Of a stretch of 64,000 nucleotides of DNA, positions 22,985 to 34,578 are shown piece after piece (positions within the stretch are counted from its first letter, which is position 1; every line of letters starts with the position of its first letter). Made by a program: the position numbers and the translations under genes. This DNA comes from Elmis aenea (taxonomy: Eukaryota; Arthropoda; Insecta; Coleoptera; Elmidae). Below the pieces are notes generated by a model that was given only the letters and a program-made list of their open reading frames with translations, was not told where the DNA came from and ran no database searches. Location: NCBI GenBank assembly GCA_947652605.1, contig OX393577.1, forward strand, positions 34,041,466-34,105,465, written 5' to 3'.

Positions 22985-23149
22985 AATTTATGACGTATGC
23001 GAATTTACTAAATTGACTGCACTTGTGGTAAATGTTATATACGACAAACCAAACGAAACATTAAAACTTTTGTAAGGGAATTCTGCAGTAGATACACCAA
23101 ATTAAATCAAACAAACAGTTTAACACTCGCACAACACAAAAACGTTTAA
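22985..23149 (+). pseudogene. Penelope-like element GIY-YIG endonuclease fragment
   Basis: One frame reads KIYDVCEFTKL and, after a one-base shift at about 23013-23017, CTCGKCYIRQTKRNIKTFVR (23018-23077), then FCSRYTKLNQTNSLTLAQH to a stop at 23147. The C-x-C-G-K-x-Y-I-x-Q-T pattern followed by a basic helix and an A-x-H is the GIY-YIG nuclease signature typical of the carboxy end of Penelope-like retroelements. The usual G of the YIG motif is R here, so the nuclease would be inactive even without the frameshift. No reverse transcriptase was recognised upstream. Confidence 0.7.
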
Positions 23150-25840
23150 TAGATTTTAATTAGGTAGGTAAATATGTAAAATCAAGAATTAAGCTACAAT
23201 AAAAAAAAAGTTAGTTGTTTGAGGCACCAATTGGACGACGTTATTTTATCGACATAATTTCATATACCTAAATCAATAAAGTTTTAGACGAACGTCGTTG
23301 CCAATGATGATCGTTATTACTACGACTGCGATATGTAAATACATAAATAATAAAAAAACTTTTGACATAGAAACAGGATTCTTGAAACTAGTCTAGTTTT
23401 TCTACAAAGATACAGAAAGATAAGTAAATATCTACAAAGATGAAGAAATAGATAATAATGTAAGTTATTTTTAACTAAACCCATTTACATTATTTCACGT
23501 ATATTTTACTACCAACACCCAGGTGCAGATTATAGTATATTACATAATAGAAGTTGTAAGAAGCATATTACGCTCAACTGCTTTATTGCGTAATAGCTTT
23601 ACTGCTCAAGTTTTGTACTATACTTTTCTACGACCACATAATATACACGATATTATTGACTTTTTGGCTAACAGTAAACACTTTTGTATGTATGCTGTTA
23701 ATTGTCAATTTTGAATCTACTTTTATAAATCTTAGAAAACTGTGCTTATTGCTCACCGTGCGTAAGGGCCCTCTTATCTTAATATGCATATGCATGAAGG
23801 TTGTACAGTAATAGTCATTTAACGAAGTAGTTTTAGAAAAAATAAGGTGTGTTCGTTCTAATATTTGAACTAGATACTGTCTTATTTTATTTTAAGTAAT
23901 AAGTACACAAATTTGAGAGTAACTAAAACATATTATCATTCTTTAACTTACACATTCGCACACATCGTTTTATTAAAAAATCAATAATAAAATTAGCTTA
24001 ATGGTTATTGTTACATGTGTACCTCTTAAGCCAGCATTTTATTTGTTTAAGTAAATATTTATCTTATAATAAGTCTAATTAATTACCCGTTTTGCAATTC
24101 TGTAAACATTTATTGTCAAAATTGGTAAAATTTATGATATATCACGACTTGCAAATATCGCTGAGTCTAATTTAATATCATTTTATTACGGCGGTTTGAT
24201 TTTTTGTTGAATTCGCTGATACAAATAAAAATTATATTAGAATGTTAACGGTGTCTACTCATAAATACAAACGATTGAATTAATAAATTGTTCATTTTAT
24301 AGAAGAAATAAAACATTAATGTTAAAGGCCCTTATAAAATTAGATTAAAAGTCACTACTTTTGATACGCGAATAAGTTATTATCACTGATCAGTTAATCC
24401 TAGTTTAAAAGTCATGTTTGTACCTACTGGAATAAGAATTATCAATAATTAGTTCAAGAGATGTTAATTAGCGAAGTACTAAACAAAAGAGCCAATAAAT
24501 AACTCATTACATGTTATCGTTTTGTTATTGTTTTGTTTTGCTGTACTAACTGCATGTAGGTACTAAAAAGTTTTAAGGCACGATGGAAACAAACTTTGAT
24601 GCGTAGAGGTCTGCTGTAGGCAAAAGAAATAAAATGCGCAACTATAAACTTTTTTTTTTAATAATGCTGTTTCAATAATGGAAGACAACGGCAAAAAATC
24701 CTCATAAGTCGTTGAGATTTCATGTTCTGATTACGTCGATGTTCTCTACGCAATTTACCCCTAAAATCTCTCTGCCAATATGTAAACGTCTCCTCCAATT
24801 CTTTTTCGCAGAAAAAACGCACGCACTAAAATTTTACTTTGGCTCGGTATTCGTAAAAGTTGTTTTCATGAGGATTTTCTTTCGTCATAACCGTCTGTGT
24901 ATAGTGCAGTTATACCTACCGTGAATTTTGCATAATCAAACATTCAATTTCAACTTTGCCAGACTCATTCAGCTTCCGACATTCCACATATGAATGTTTT
25001 TAAATCAAAAGTTCAGCTTTTGCTTTGTGGAGCATATATTATTAAACCAAGCCAGATTGCTTTGCTCTGACGCGGACCGCTGTTACGTTATATGAGAATA
25101 TGGAGCATATGTTTAAAACGTTACATCTTGTTTTTATTTTCCAATGTTTCAACCAAATTGAAACGGTTTATGTACAGTAAAACTATTGCCGACGAAAATT
25201 AAATGCCTATTTATATTCTCATACAAATTTGTTTTTGTTAACGAATTTGATTAAGTAAATAAAATTGTTTCTTTAGATGACACCCACATCATTTATTAAT
25301 TTTTACAAACAATCTTTATATATTTGCTATAAATGCATGCGAAATGTAGTTTAATCTTAATTCATCATTATTTATTTGCACATTTTTATAAATACCTACT
25401 TTTCTGTTATTATTTTACAATGTACGAGAAATTTAAAAAAATGTGTTATTAATGACTTTTTTTTGATTTTGGATTTATTCTAGTGATTTATTTTAAATAT
25501 AAATGTAAAAAAGTTTAACTAAAGATTACTTACCTTACCTTTACATAAAGTTTTTGAAACTGCTGTATAAATTTTCTTTGAGAAATATATTATTTTTAGT
25601 TAAAGTTATGTATATAAAAATATATTAAAGATATTTTCGACAAATTATATAAAAATTATTTATGAAGGTGTAGGTATTTTATAACAGTAAGGATTAAAGC
25701 ACCATATGTTATATGTTTATCTTGTAGATAAATAATGGCATGGAAGTGAAAGACAGTTATGAAAAACTATCGTATGATTAATTATATGCCAAACTATGTA
25801 GATCTAGAATTTCAACCTAAAGTTGTGAGAACGCGTTGTA
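23150..25840. other. AT-rich interval, no gene seen
   Basis: About 2.7 kb without a credible gene, RNA or transposon end. Reading frames of 63-70 codons near 23523 and 24712 are unremarkable. Confidence 0.45.
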
Positions 25841-25885
25841 TACAGGGTGCCCATTTTTCTAACCTGTTGTATGGGTAACTCCGTT

Positions 25886-25888
<3 letters not shown>
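25841..25888. repeat. Orphan CAGGGTG terminus
   Basis: TA then CAGGGTGCCCATTTTTC (25843 on) is a family-type left end. Its inverted partner is not found. A LINE has inserted directly after it (from about 25887). The right end of the following complex at 28925 (CGCCCTG then TA) belongs to a different subterminal type. Confidence 0.6.
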
Positions 25889-25918
<30 letters not shown>

Positions 25919-26820
25919 GGCTTTATTTAGTTATAAAAGAAACTATTTATACATCAATCTTTACAACTAGTACTTCAAATTAAAATTGCAGTTTTACATG
26001 GGTCTTACAACCTTCTTTAAACGCATGCAGATTAACAGAATATTTTAATTCGTTTGGTAATTGATTAAATAATTTTAGCCCTTTGTAATAGAGCGAATTC
26101 TGTGTACTACTTTTTTTACATTTAGGCAGTCTAAAATGTTCTCTTTGTCTTGTTTCATAATCATGATATTTACTCATATATCCTGGCATCATATTGTTTA
26201 TACATTTATATATTAAAACCAAAACGTTATACACTGTATTTTGCCATATATTAAGGAACCCCAACTTATTATGCATATATTAAATTTTAGTTAATTTAGA
26301 ACACTGTAATATGATACGCAAAGCTCTGTTTTGCTGCTTTTGTAATTTTTTCAGATCCCCCTCATTACTTAGAAATATTATGCTACTGCAATAATTAAAG
26401 TATGGTTCTATTATTGTATGATAGACCAATATCCTAGCTTCAAAGTTTAATTTATTCGATATTCTCCCAAAATAACTAATTTTTGCACCAACTTTTTTTA
26501 CAATATAATCTATGTTCTTTTTAAATTTTAGATGATTATCTATAATTACCCCTAGGTATTTAAACTCTTCAACTATCTCTACTTTATTATTATCTATAAA
26601 TACGTTAACATTTGACATATTGCTGAATTGTGTACTACCTATTACCATGCATTTTGTTTTAGATACATTCAACTCCAGTTTATTAGCTTTAAACCAATCT
26701 GTTACTTCAATTAAATCTTCGTTTATGACATTAACTGTTGTTTGTAAATCTTCACCTGATACCGAAATTAACGTATCATCTGCAAATAAATGCATATTAG
26801 AGATACAGAAACGTTTAAAT
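25887..26820 (-). pseudogene. 5'-truncated Jockey/CR1-type LINE reverse transcriptase
   Basis: On the minus strand the coding part runs from about 26795 to 25980. It begins at the catalytic box MHLFADDTLISV, continues with NKLELNVSKTKCMVIG, FKYLGVIIDNHLKF and LKKLQKQQNRALRIIL, and then, in the same frame after a single TAA at 26280-26282, MHNKLGFLNIWQNTVYNVL and LFNQLPNELKYS to a natural-looking end at 25980. This is the carboxy third of a Jockey/CR1-group reverse transcriptase. The 5' truncation is immediately upstream of the FADD box. The 3' end has an (AAT)n tail at 25889-25918. One stop and no frameshift suggest a young insertion. Confidence 0.85.
25889..25918. repeat. (AAT)n tail of the LINE
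   Basis: About ten AAT units directly abut the 3' end of the minus-strand LINE, which fits the simple-repeat tails of some non-LTR elements. Confidence 0.8.
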
Positions 26821-26821
26821 T

Positions 26822-28219
26822 AGCAAATTTGTGCAGAATTTAAAGGGAAATCTGATGCCATTTTCAAATTTGACCTACGTCATCAACTTTTTGAAATATT
26901 TTGAAAAAACTGAAAAAGGTCGATTTTTTCAAACTTGAATAATTCCGTAACCATATGAGTTGGAACAAAAATAAAAATTGGCATTAATACATATTTTTAC
27001 GTAGATTTTAAATATGTTAACGAAATTTTCATAGCACTCTCGATTTCCGAGTTATAGCACAAACTTGCATTTTTTAAAATGGAACATAGTTGGCTGTGGT
27101 CTTATTAAAAAGGTTATTTTTTTCTCGTTTCAATGATATAAGGTTTGTTATGCTTTACTCTTGTAGTTTTTCTTTAAATAAGCTAAAATCATTTTACATG
27201 TTCACTGCCTACTAATGGATGGGAGATATCCCGTGTTGATGTTCTTTTTTTTCGATGTGACATTTAAGAGTTGTCTCTTATCGTTAGTGTAGAGCAGTTA
27301 TTAGCCAGTTACAAATTTTAAAAACAGAACAGAGTTTGCCTAATAAAATGTATTGTTTGTTATAGGTACGTATAAATGTCTCTCTTGTGTTGATCAAAAT
27401 TTTTGATTGAGTTTATTGTAAATTTCAAAAACAATGTTTTCTAATGAAGAAATATTATCAGTCTTTTTGGTATACACCTTATCTTTAAGCGTACCCCACA
27501 AAAAAAAATCAAGTGGGGTGTTAAATCCGGTGATTTTGTCGGCCATCTCACAGGGTCATAGATCTAGGAAAACGATTAGACAGACAATCAGACACAGTTC
27601 TTGTATTGTGCGCAGGAGCAGCGTCATGTTAAAAATAATTAAAATTTTGCACTAAACCAACACAAGAGAGACATTTATACGTATAACAAACAATAAATTT
27701 TATTTGACAAACTCTGAGGTTTTGTTTTTAAAATTTGCAACTGGCTAATAACTGCCACACTAACAATAAGAGACAACTCTTAAATGTCACATCGAAAAAA
27801 AAAGAACATCAACACGGGATAACTCCCATCTATTAGTAGGCGGTGAACATGTAAAATGATTTTTGGTAATTTAAAGAAAAACTACAAGAGTAAAGCATAA
27901 CAAACCTTATATCATTGAAACGAGAAAAAAATAACCTTTTAAATAAGGCCACAGCCAACTATTTCCATTTAAAAAAATGCAAGTTTGTGCTATAACTCGG
28001 AAATCGAGAGTGCTATGAAAATTTCGTTAACATATTTAAAATCTACGTAAAAATATCTAAAAACGCCAATTTTTATTTTTGTTCTAGCTCATATGGTTAC
28101 GGAATTATTCAAGTTTGAAAAAATCGACCTTTTTCAGTTTTTTCAAAATATTTCAAAAAGTTAATGACGTAGGTCAAATTTGAAAATGGCATCAGATTTC
28201 CCTTTAAACTCTGCACAAA
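26822..28219. mobile_element. Fold-back element retaining a transposase remnant
   Basis: Arms of about 560-570 bp (26822-27393 and about 27658-28219) are inverted copies. Examples are GTGCAGAATTTAAAGGG against CCCTTTAAACTCTGCAC, and CGTATAAATGTCTCTCTTG against CAAGAGAGACATTTATACG. The roughly 260-bp centre carries a minus-strand Tc1/mariner-type transposase piece. The element sits inside a larger, disrupted CAGGGTG complex (25841-28927). Confidence 0.75.
27430..27640 (-). pseudogene. Tc1/mariner-superfamily transposase, C-terminal catalytic fragment
   Basis: Translating the minus strand gives HDAAPAHNTRTVSDCLSNRF (about 27640-27570), matching the second catalytic aspartate region (Q-x-D-x-A-P-x-H). 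After a frameshift comes DPVRWPTKSPDLTP (about 27555-27515). After a further one-base shift comes LDFFLWGTLKDKVYTKKTDN (about 27511-27452). The S-P-D-L-T-P-L-D-F-F-L-W-G block contains the third acidic residue (D of PLD). This block is common in unclassified insect Tc1/mariner-type transposases whose N-terminus is the DUF4817-like helix-turn-helix. The N-terminal half is missing and at least two frameshifts are present, so it is dead. It is central in the fold-back element and links CAGGGTG-type repeats to this superfamily. Confidence 0.75.
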
Positions 28220-28230
28220 TTTTTTTTTTT

Positions 28231-28927
28231 ATTGATTCTGATATAAAATTAGAAATTAAATCCGATAGTGCATTAAAAAAATAAGTATACAAAGGAAAAT
28301 TGTTGAGAAAAATTAGTTTAAAAGGTAGTTATTATTTTTCACAAAATCGTTGTATTCGACTAAACAAAACACGATCGTTGCAGTAATTGATAGTTTATAA
28401 TTTGTCTAATTGTGTTTTATTATTTTTCGACGAAAAATCATTATTTTGTGAATATTTAATTGAAATTGGACCTTCTGTCGAATTGCCTATGCGAGTGCGT
28501 ATTCAAGGCGTAACAATTAAATGCTCACAGAATAATGATTTTTCGTCGAAAAATAATAAAACACAATTAGACACGTTATAAACTGTCAATTACTATAGTA
28601 ATTGTGTTTTGTCTAGTCAAATACAAGGATTTTGTAAAAAAATAATATACATATAACTTTTAAACTCATTATTCTCAATTTTTTTGTTTGCTTATTTTTT
28701 AATGCACCATCGGATTTAGAAATCAATTCTCTATCAGAGCAATAAAAAAAGTATAATATTTGATTTTGAAAAAAAGTTGACAATCGCCAGTCTGTCATAT
28801 TTTATCGTAGAAAAAATATTTGAAGGTCAGTTGGTACACAATTTCTCACGATTTATAAGGTTTATAGGAGTTTTCTCTTAAAAACCAAAGCTATAAGGGT
28901 GCGACAGTCAAACTGATTCGCCCTGTA
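28231..28927. mobile_element. Partial fold-back element, family shared with 51305-52150
   Basis: Inverted arms of about 240 bp (28231-28470 and about 28515-28745) contain CGACGAAAAATCATTATTTTG and its complement. The right side continues for 180 bp to CGCCCTG plus TA at 28925-28927, while the matching left extension is missing, replaced by the neighbouring fold-back. The sequence ATTGATTCTGATA...ATCCGATA...GCATTAAAAAA recurs at 51435-51490, and the outer part (ATTTTTTCTACGATGAAATATG type) at about 51360-51390 in the opposite orientation. Confidence 0.65.
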
Positions 28928-28929
28928 TA

Positions 28930-30405
28930 TTACAATACGAAATGTTAAATTATTTCATTCTAACAGTACTTAATTGTAAAATCCATCTTAATTTTAATGG
29001 AAAAATAAATTAATTAACAAATTTTTGTTCGCTACTGTTGCAAATGTTACATAAACTTTTACTGTAACAGTAATATGTATAAGAATCAAAAAAGGCATTT
29101 CTATTGCACTAGCGACTGGGGAATATAAATTGAGAGGGCATTTCTAAATTGTTTTCTACCCGTAAAAAGTACCCTGAGAATTTGGAGTACAGATGCATAT
29201 ATTATTCACCGCGGCCACCCGATGAACATTTGTTTATTGTTAGCAAGGCATAAAAACAATCTTTCTTTGTAAAAAAACTCCGATAATTTTAGTCAAATTC
29301 TCCAAAGCTTCTAAGATAATACTTATTTTTACCACCGTAAATTAATTAATCTTTCTTCACATCTAGTTAAAAAGAAATTAATTTTATGAGAGGTAATTAA
29401 TAGGAAATAAATTCTTCAAATGCTATTTTTTTTGCTCACCTAACATAGAATTGGCTGTATGATAATTATCAGTGGCAAAAATGTACCTAAACGTTAAAGT
29501 AATATTACCCAAAAAATCAAGATAATAATGTTGTTGCCATAGCTACAAAAAATCTGAACACAACAATAATATATCTTTTCATGTATTCTGCAAATTTCAT
29601 TATTAGTATAAAACATAAATTATGGAAAAATATAAAAAACTTCATGACACCAATATTGCTTGAAGCGCCATATTTGTTATGTTTGTATAATGTTCCTTAA
29701 TATATTATACTCATAAAGTCGTAATATCTATTAAACGGTCGATAAACTGTTTTACGTTACAATGACCGTGTAAACTGCATTCACTGTCTGTGTTATATTC
29801 TCATGCGTTTTTATTATTCTCTACAGCTTTAAGGTTTATTGTTTGAAAGGGCTTGAGCTTAATTCTCGCATGTGGGTAATAGCAGAGATAAAATTAGTGG
29901 GCATTATACTTAACAGAAACATGTGATGTATCACAAATTAAACCGATTATCTACCTACAGGATAATAATAACCTATAACTTTTAATTTTTCATGGTTGTT
30001 CGAAATTCACTTATATTATTGCTCATGATGTTCTTTTAATATTTGATTTAGTAGGTTTTTAGTTTATATTTATGAAGATCACCGGCTTATGGTCATTAGA
30101 GTTTGCATTCGTATTTTGTAATAAAAGAAATCAAACTTATTAGTTGTTATTAAGACTTAGGTACTTTATGTTTGAAAGCTGGTTTTTAATTTATTTCTTT
30201 AATGATAATAATCTGAACTTAGGTACTTACTTTTTAACAAGATCATTAGCGTTACTTAATTTATTTGAATTAATTAAAGGTATTTATTGTGATATAATAT
30301 TTTACTCCGTAAAGTTATATTTAGGTATATTTTTAGTAGCGTTCAAGTTGATTGAAAGCTTTAATAAATATAAAAAAGCATAAAAAATAGTTATAAGAAA
30401 TTCCA
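28930..30405. other. AT-rich interval, no gene seen
   Basis: No gene, RNA or element ends are supported. A 79-codon frame at 30144-30383 is hydrophobic and low-complexity, with no initiation context or domain, and I do not call it. Confidence 0.45.
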
Positions 30406-30689
30406 TATACTGGGTTCTCGTTTTTCGAGGGCCACTATGGGGATCTCGTAAACGGTAAGAGTGACGACTTCGGTTAAATTGGGGCAAAGTTGTATATTCA
30501 GGTGCTTAATCATTCGATGCAAACAGAACTTATCTAGCTGTTTTAGTTTTTGAGATATAGGGGAAAAAGTAAAAAAGTGGATTTTTGTTTTTTGCTCGTA
30601 TCCTTTTCATTTGATGTCGAATTTAATTTCTGTGAAAACTTTTTCATGGTCACTTTTTGCAAATAAAATTCCCCTATTATATTTTCCAT

Positions 30690-30720
30690 GCGACGTTTCG
30701 TTTTTTTAAAACCATCATCA
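30690..30720 (-). other. Hammerhead-core-like motif, left arm copy
   Basis: On the minus strand: CTGATGA (30720-30714), then TGG and a T-run/A-run pair, then CGAAACGTCG (to about 30690). This matches the CUGANGA and GAAA core words of hammerhead ribozymes with a short weak stem II between them. An extra T after CTGATGA departs from the consensus, and a closing stem III/cleavage site was not found. Confidence 0.25.
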
Positions 30721-31612
30721 GGTCAATTTTTTCTTATGGACGCTATATCTGATTTTTACGCCAATTTGTAGAGCATTTTTTTCTGAATTCAATAATGTAT
30801 AACACTTCGGATTTTGTTGTTAAAAATGGCAAAAACAAATATTTTATTTAAAACAAATCCTAATCGGCATGGTAAATAATTGTCTTTGTCCCTTATTCCT
30901 TGGAAGCACGTAAGTAAACCGCATGGAATTACTATTAAAGGGATTTAATTAAAAAAATAGGTAATAATAAATATGTTAGGAATGCATTAACATTGTTCAC
31001 TTATTAGCTAATATTTTTAGAATATTTTCTTTGGTTAAGTAATAAATTTTTCTAAAATGTGTATTTAATCCTTATTTGACATACAATTATTTGTAACAAA
31101 ATTTTCGTAATCAAATAATACAAGTGTTCATAGTTTACAAAAAACGTCCAGAAATCTGTTTACGCTTTTTGCTTATTAGAAGTTATTAACGCAGATAAAA
31201 CGCATAACACGTTATTTTTTGTTACAAATAATTGTATGCCAAATAAGGACTAAATACACATTTTAGAGAAATTTATCACTTAACCAAAGAAAATATTCTA
31301 AAACTATTTGCTAATAAGTGAACATGGTTAATGCATTCCTAACATATTTATTACTACCTATTTTTTTAAAAATTAAATCCCTTTAATAGTAATTTCATGC
31401 GGTTTATTTACGTGCTTTCAAGGAAAAAGGGACAAACACAATTATTTACCATGCCGATTAGGATTTGTTTTAAATTAAATATTTGTTTTTGTCATTTGTA
31501 ACAACAATTGTTTCAAAAAAGTCTCAAGTGTTATACATTGTCGAATTTAAAAAAAAAAAGCTCTACAAATTGGAGTTAAAATCAGATATAGCGTCCATAA
31601 GAAAAAATTGAC

Positions 31613-31642
31613 CTGATGATGGTTTAAAAAAAACGAAACGTC
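31613..31642 (+). other. Hammerhead-core-like motif, right arm copy
   Basis: The inverted partner of the motif at 30690-30720: CTGATGA at 31613, GAAACGTCG at 31635. The same reservations apply. It duplicates because it lies in a fold-back arm. Confidence 0.25.
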
Positions 31643-31929
31643 GCACGGAAAATATAATTGGAGATTTTGATTCCTTGCAAAAAGTGGCCAGGAAAAAGTT
31701 TTTACAGAAATGAAATTCAACATGAAATGAAAAAGTTACGAAAAAAAAACAAAAATCCACTTTTTTACTTTTTTCCGTATATCTCAAAAACTAAAAGAGC
31801 TAGATAAGTTCTGTTTGCATCGAATTATTAAGCACCTGAATATACAACTTTGCCCCAATTTAACCGAAGTCGTAACTCTTACCGTTTACGAGATCCCCAT
31901 AGTGGCCCTCGAAAAACGAGAACCCTGTA

Positions 31930-32338
31930 TAATCGTTAAAATGCTTTTTCAAAATTAAAACATTTCCAAAATGTACACGATAATTTAAATACCTTCTAAC
32001 CGCACTGCCGACAGTGAGCTCTGAGAACTTTATTTTTTCTACGTCAGTAATTTCCAAACGGTGTGCAGCGGGACACTGATATGCCGAGAATGAGGGAATA
32101 AGCATCGAAATATGTGATTACATGCATGTAATCGACGTTCCTTAAAAATTTGGTATTACGACGTACGCCTGTTGAGATATGTATCACTTATTCTACCCTG
32201 GTCATTGTGTTAAAAAAAAACCGTTTATACAAAGACAAACATTTCATTTTTCGAAATTTACTTAGTGTACCACGCAAAATATGTTTAATAAATATTTTGC
32301 AGGAATTGATCTTTAAGTTATCCATGCAAATTTGATTG
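31930..32338. other. No gene seen
   Basis: Short interval between two transposons. An 81-codon minus-strand frame spans the end of the fold-back and this interval (31860-32105) and shows no domain. Slightly GC-richer around 32000-32090. Confidence 0.4.
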
Positions 32339-32904
32339 GTGTGCCGCAGGGCCGGTTTCTCCATAAGGCGAGTCTAGGATTTCCTAGGGACACCGGGTTA
32401 TGGGGTCGACAGATTTTTTCTTAAAAAAGGGTAACATTTATGATTATAAAAAAAAATTAAAATGGTGTAATATTTTTATAAATATGCCGGTAATTGATAA
32501 ATATTGTGAAAAACTTCGGGAGGTAATTCCTATCATATTGAATATTAAGGTATTTTATGATAAAATATTTTCCGCAAAACGTCTTCACACCCTCTAAGGG
32601 GAACGGTAAAAGCAAGTTTTCATTTTATTTTTCAAATTTGGAGAAATGTAGGAATAAGACATTTGGTAAATGTTTTTTCACAACCGCTGAAAAATGTTCT
32701 CATTGCCTTATCAAAAATAGTGGGCAAAACAAAATTTTGCAAAATAAATTGTAATGTCATGGTATAACGTCATAGTAACGTCGCGTAATAGCGTTTTTGG
32801 GCAGCGAAACTGTGAATCGTGTCGAATACACTACAGATATTTTAAGGTTATATTTAATATTAACGTTTTGCTTATAATCGCATTTTTCAACGGTTGTGAG
32901 AAAA

Positions 32905-33210
32905 ATGTATATGTCGTAGGCATAATGTGAAATCCGGCATTTTATAAAACGCCTAGGCACAAAACTATTAGCTTCATTTTTATTATTTATTTAAAAAAAA
33001 AACTTTAACCAACCTTTAACCTGACCCTCTACTACTGACCAAATGAATGAGGCTCAGGTTAAAGGTTGGTTAAAGGTTTTTTTTTTATGAACACAAATGT
33101 ATGGGTTTATGAAAAAGTCATAATTTTCTCGTTTTGCCGGTTTTTTATAAAATGCCTAGGCGTTTTATAAAATGCCGGATTTCACATTATGCCTACGACA
33201 TATACACAAC
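32905..33210. repeat. Inverted-repeat insertion inside the hAT element
   Basis: TATATGTCGTAGGCATAATG with AAATCCGGCATTTTATAAAA (32909 on) is matched in reverse at the right (to about 33207), and GCCTAGGC lies at the inner edge of both arms. The core has its own palindrome at about 32993-33085 built on CTTTAACCAACCTTTAACC. No reliable target duplication was found. Confidence 0.65.
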
Positions 33211-33328
33211 CCGCGAGCAAAGTACCTTTTCTCGTTCAACTGCCGTGCCCGTGCAATGAGAAAAGAAGTACTTTGCTCACTTGTTGTGTAAATAACTATT
33301 TACTTACTTACTTACTTACTTACTTATT
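33203..33328. repeat. Hairpin followed by (TTAC)n microsatellite
   Basis: ACAACCCGCGAGCAAAGTAC (33207) pairs with GTACTTTGCTCACTTGTTGT (about 33267-33286), with inner TTTTCTC/GAGAAAA pairing. About seven TTAC units follow at 33300-33328. The purpose is unknown; the microsatellite may be the tail of an unrecognised retroelement. Confidence 0.65.
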
Positions 33329-33680
33329 CAATCCCATAGTTTATCTACCTGTGAAGATGTAAGGCGTGGAGGGAATGTTTTTTATTATTTAAAAGTTAAA
33401 AATTAATAGTGGATTTTTTATTCATTTACAAGAAATTTTTAACGTGTTAGTGTTTCACAATTGTGTATGTTTAAATAAATGTAGTTTTAACATCTACATA
33501 TATTAAGTCGTTGCTGATCTTCTATAATAATAAAATAATAAATATCACATCATTGTTAATATTTCAACATTATCAATACTTCATCATTATTGAAACTTAA
33601 GTATTATTAAGAATTGTCTTAACTTTAACTTTATGTAATTTAATTAAAAACTACTTGTAAAAATTCAAAAATTTTTAGCA

Positions 33681-33725
33681 CTGAGGATGCTGACAAAATT
33701 AGTCAGCGAAACATGTAGGATGTTT
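33681..33725 (+). other. Hammerhead-ribozyme-like motif
   Basis: CTGAGGA at 33681 matches CUGANGA. It is followed by T and a perfect 6-bp stem (GCTGAC 33689-33694 with GTCAGC 33702-33707, loop AAAATTA), then GAAAC at 33708. After it ACAT/ATGT (33711-33714 with 33720-33723) could form a short stem III followed by T-T as a possible cleavage site. A flanking AT-rich helix (TTTTTA upstream, TAAAAA downstream) could serve as stem I. The extra T between CTGAGGA and stem II is not in the consensus. Penelope-like elements are known to carry hammerhead motifs, and this window has a Penelope-like fragment elsewhere. Confidence 0.35.
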
Positions 33726-33794
33726 TAATAAAAAAATAATAAGCCTGTTTAAAAACCAGTAAACCATCGTTTAATTTAACCAAAGATTTCTCAT

Positions 33795-34300
33795 AGTAAT
33801 ATTTTTAATCATCTCCTACCTTTACAAAAGGCTAAAAAGTGCAACTTCCGTTATTTTTAAATCATAACTTTTTAGAGGGTTAAAATTTTGCAACTTAATA
33901 TTTTCTTTTGAAACTTTGATTTATTTAGAAACAATTATTTATGAATTGTTTTCCTAATAACTACAGTTTAAAATAAGTGAACTTGCCCCACCAAATAAAC
34001 ACGAAAACACCTATCACTTTTACTCAATATGTACAAACCATGGTAACCCTTAACCACCAAAATTAATCATTTTATTTTAGAATATTTGATGATGCTTGTT
34101 CACTTATTTTATTTTTTATTCAAAAGCTGTAGGTTTTGCGGAAAAAATTAAATAATTAAGGAGGGTTCTACATAAATTAAGCTTTATAAAAAATTTAAAT
34201 TGCAAAATTTTTACCCTCCAAAAAGTTGTGATAGAAAATCTAACAGGGGTCGCACTTTTTAGCCCCTTGTGAAGGTGGGAGATAATTAAAATATTACTGT
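33795..34300. repeat. Inverted repeat of about 0.5 kb inside the hAT element
   Basis: The left arm (33795-33990, with AATCATCTCCTACCTTTAC and GGCTAAAAAGTGC) is the inverted partner of 34090-34298 (GCACTTTTTAGCC and GAAGGTGGGAGATAATT). Moderate divergence between the arms implies age. The spacer is about 100 bp. No coding. Confidence 0.7.
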
Positions 34301-34578
34301 GGAAAAAAACTGTCAAAGTTTATCAGAAGTAATTTTTCTATATTTTTCCAAATTCGAGAAATAAAATGAAAACCGACTTTCACCGTTCTCCTTTATAGAG
34401 GTGTAACTCCGAAAGAAGTCATTTAGAAAAAAATATATGAAAGCCCCTCCTTAATTTTCGCATAGGAATTACCTACCCTAGTTTTTCGCAATATCTATAA
34501 ATCATTCTGTATTTAGACACATACGCACGTTTTTTGCCTAGGGGCGCCAGATACCCTTACGCCGGCCCTGGTATGCCG

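Larger units (their letters stand above)
30408..31929. mobile_element. Long fold-back CAGGGTT element (1.5 kb)
   Basis: Left end CTGGGTTCTCGTTTTTCG at 30410 (one base off CAGGGTT), right end AAAAACGAGAACCCTG at 31927, TA on both sides (30408-30409, 31928-31929). The arms of about 0.75 kb include ACGGTAAGAG, GGTTAAATTGGGGCAAAG and a CTGATGATGG...GAAACGTCG block present in both arms. No transposase is visible. Confidence 0.8.
32339..34578. mobile_element. Non-autonomous hAT element (2.2 kb)
   Basis: Left end CAGGGCCGGTTTCTCC at 32347, right end ACGCCGGCCCTG at 34570. The flanking 8-mers are GTGTGCCG (32339-32346) and GTATGCCG (34571-34578), one mismatch apart. The CAGGGCCGG terminus and 8-bp target are typical of hAT MITE-like elements. 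The inside is a mosaic of inverted repeats (32900-33210, 33203-33288, 33795-34300) with no transposase. Confidence 0.75.

Noticed and set aside
30144..30383. A 79-codon hydrophobic frame
   Set aside because: Low complexity, AT-driven composition, no initiation context or domain.
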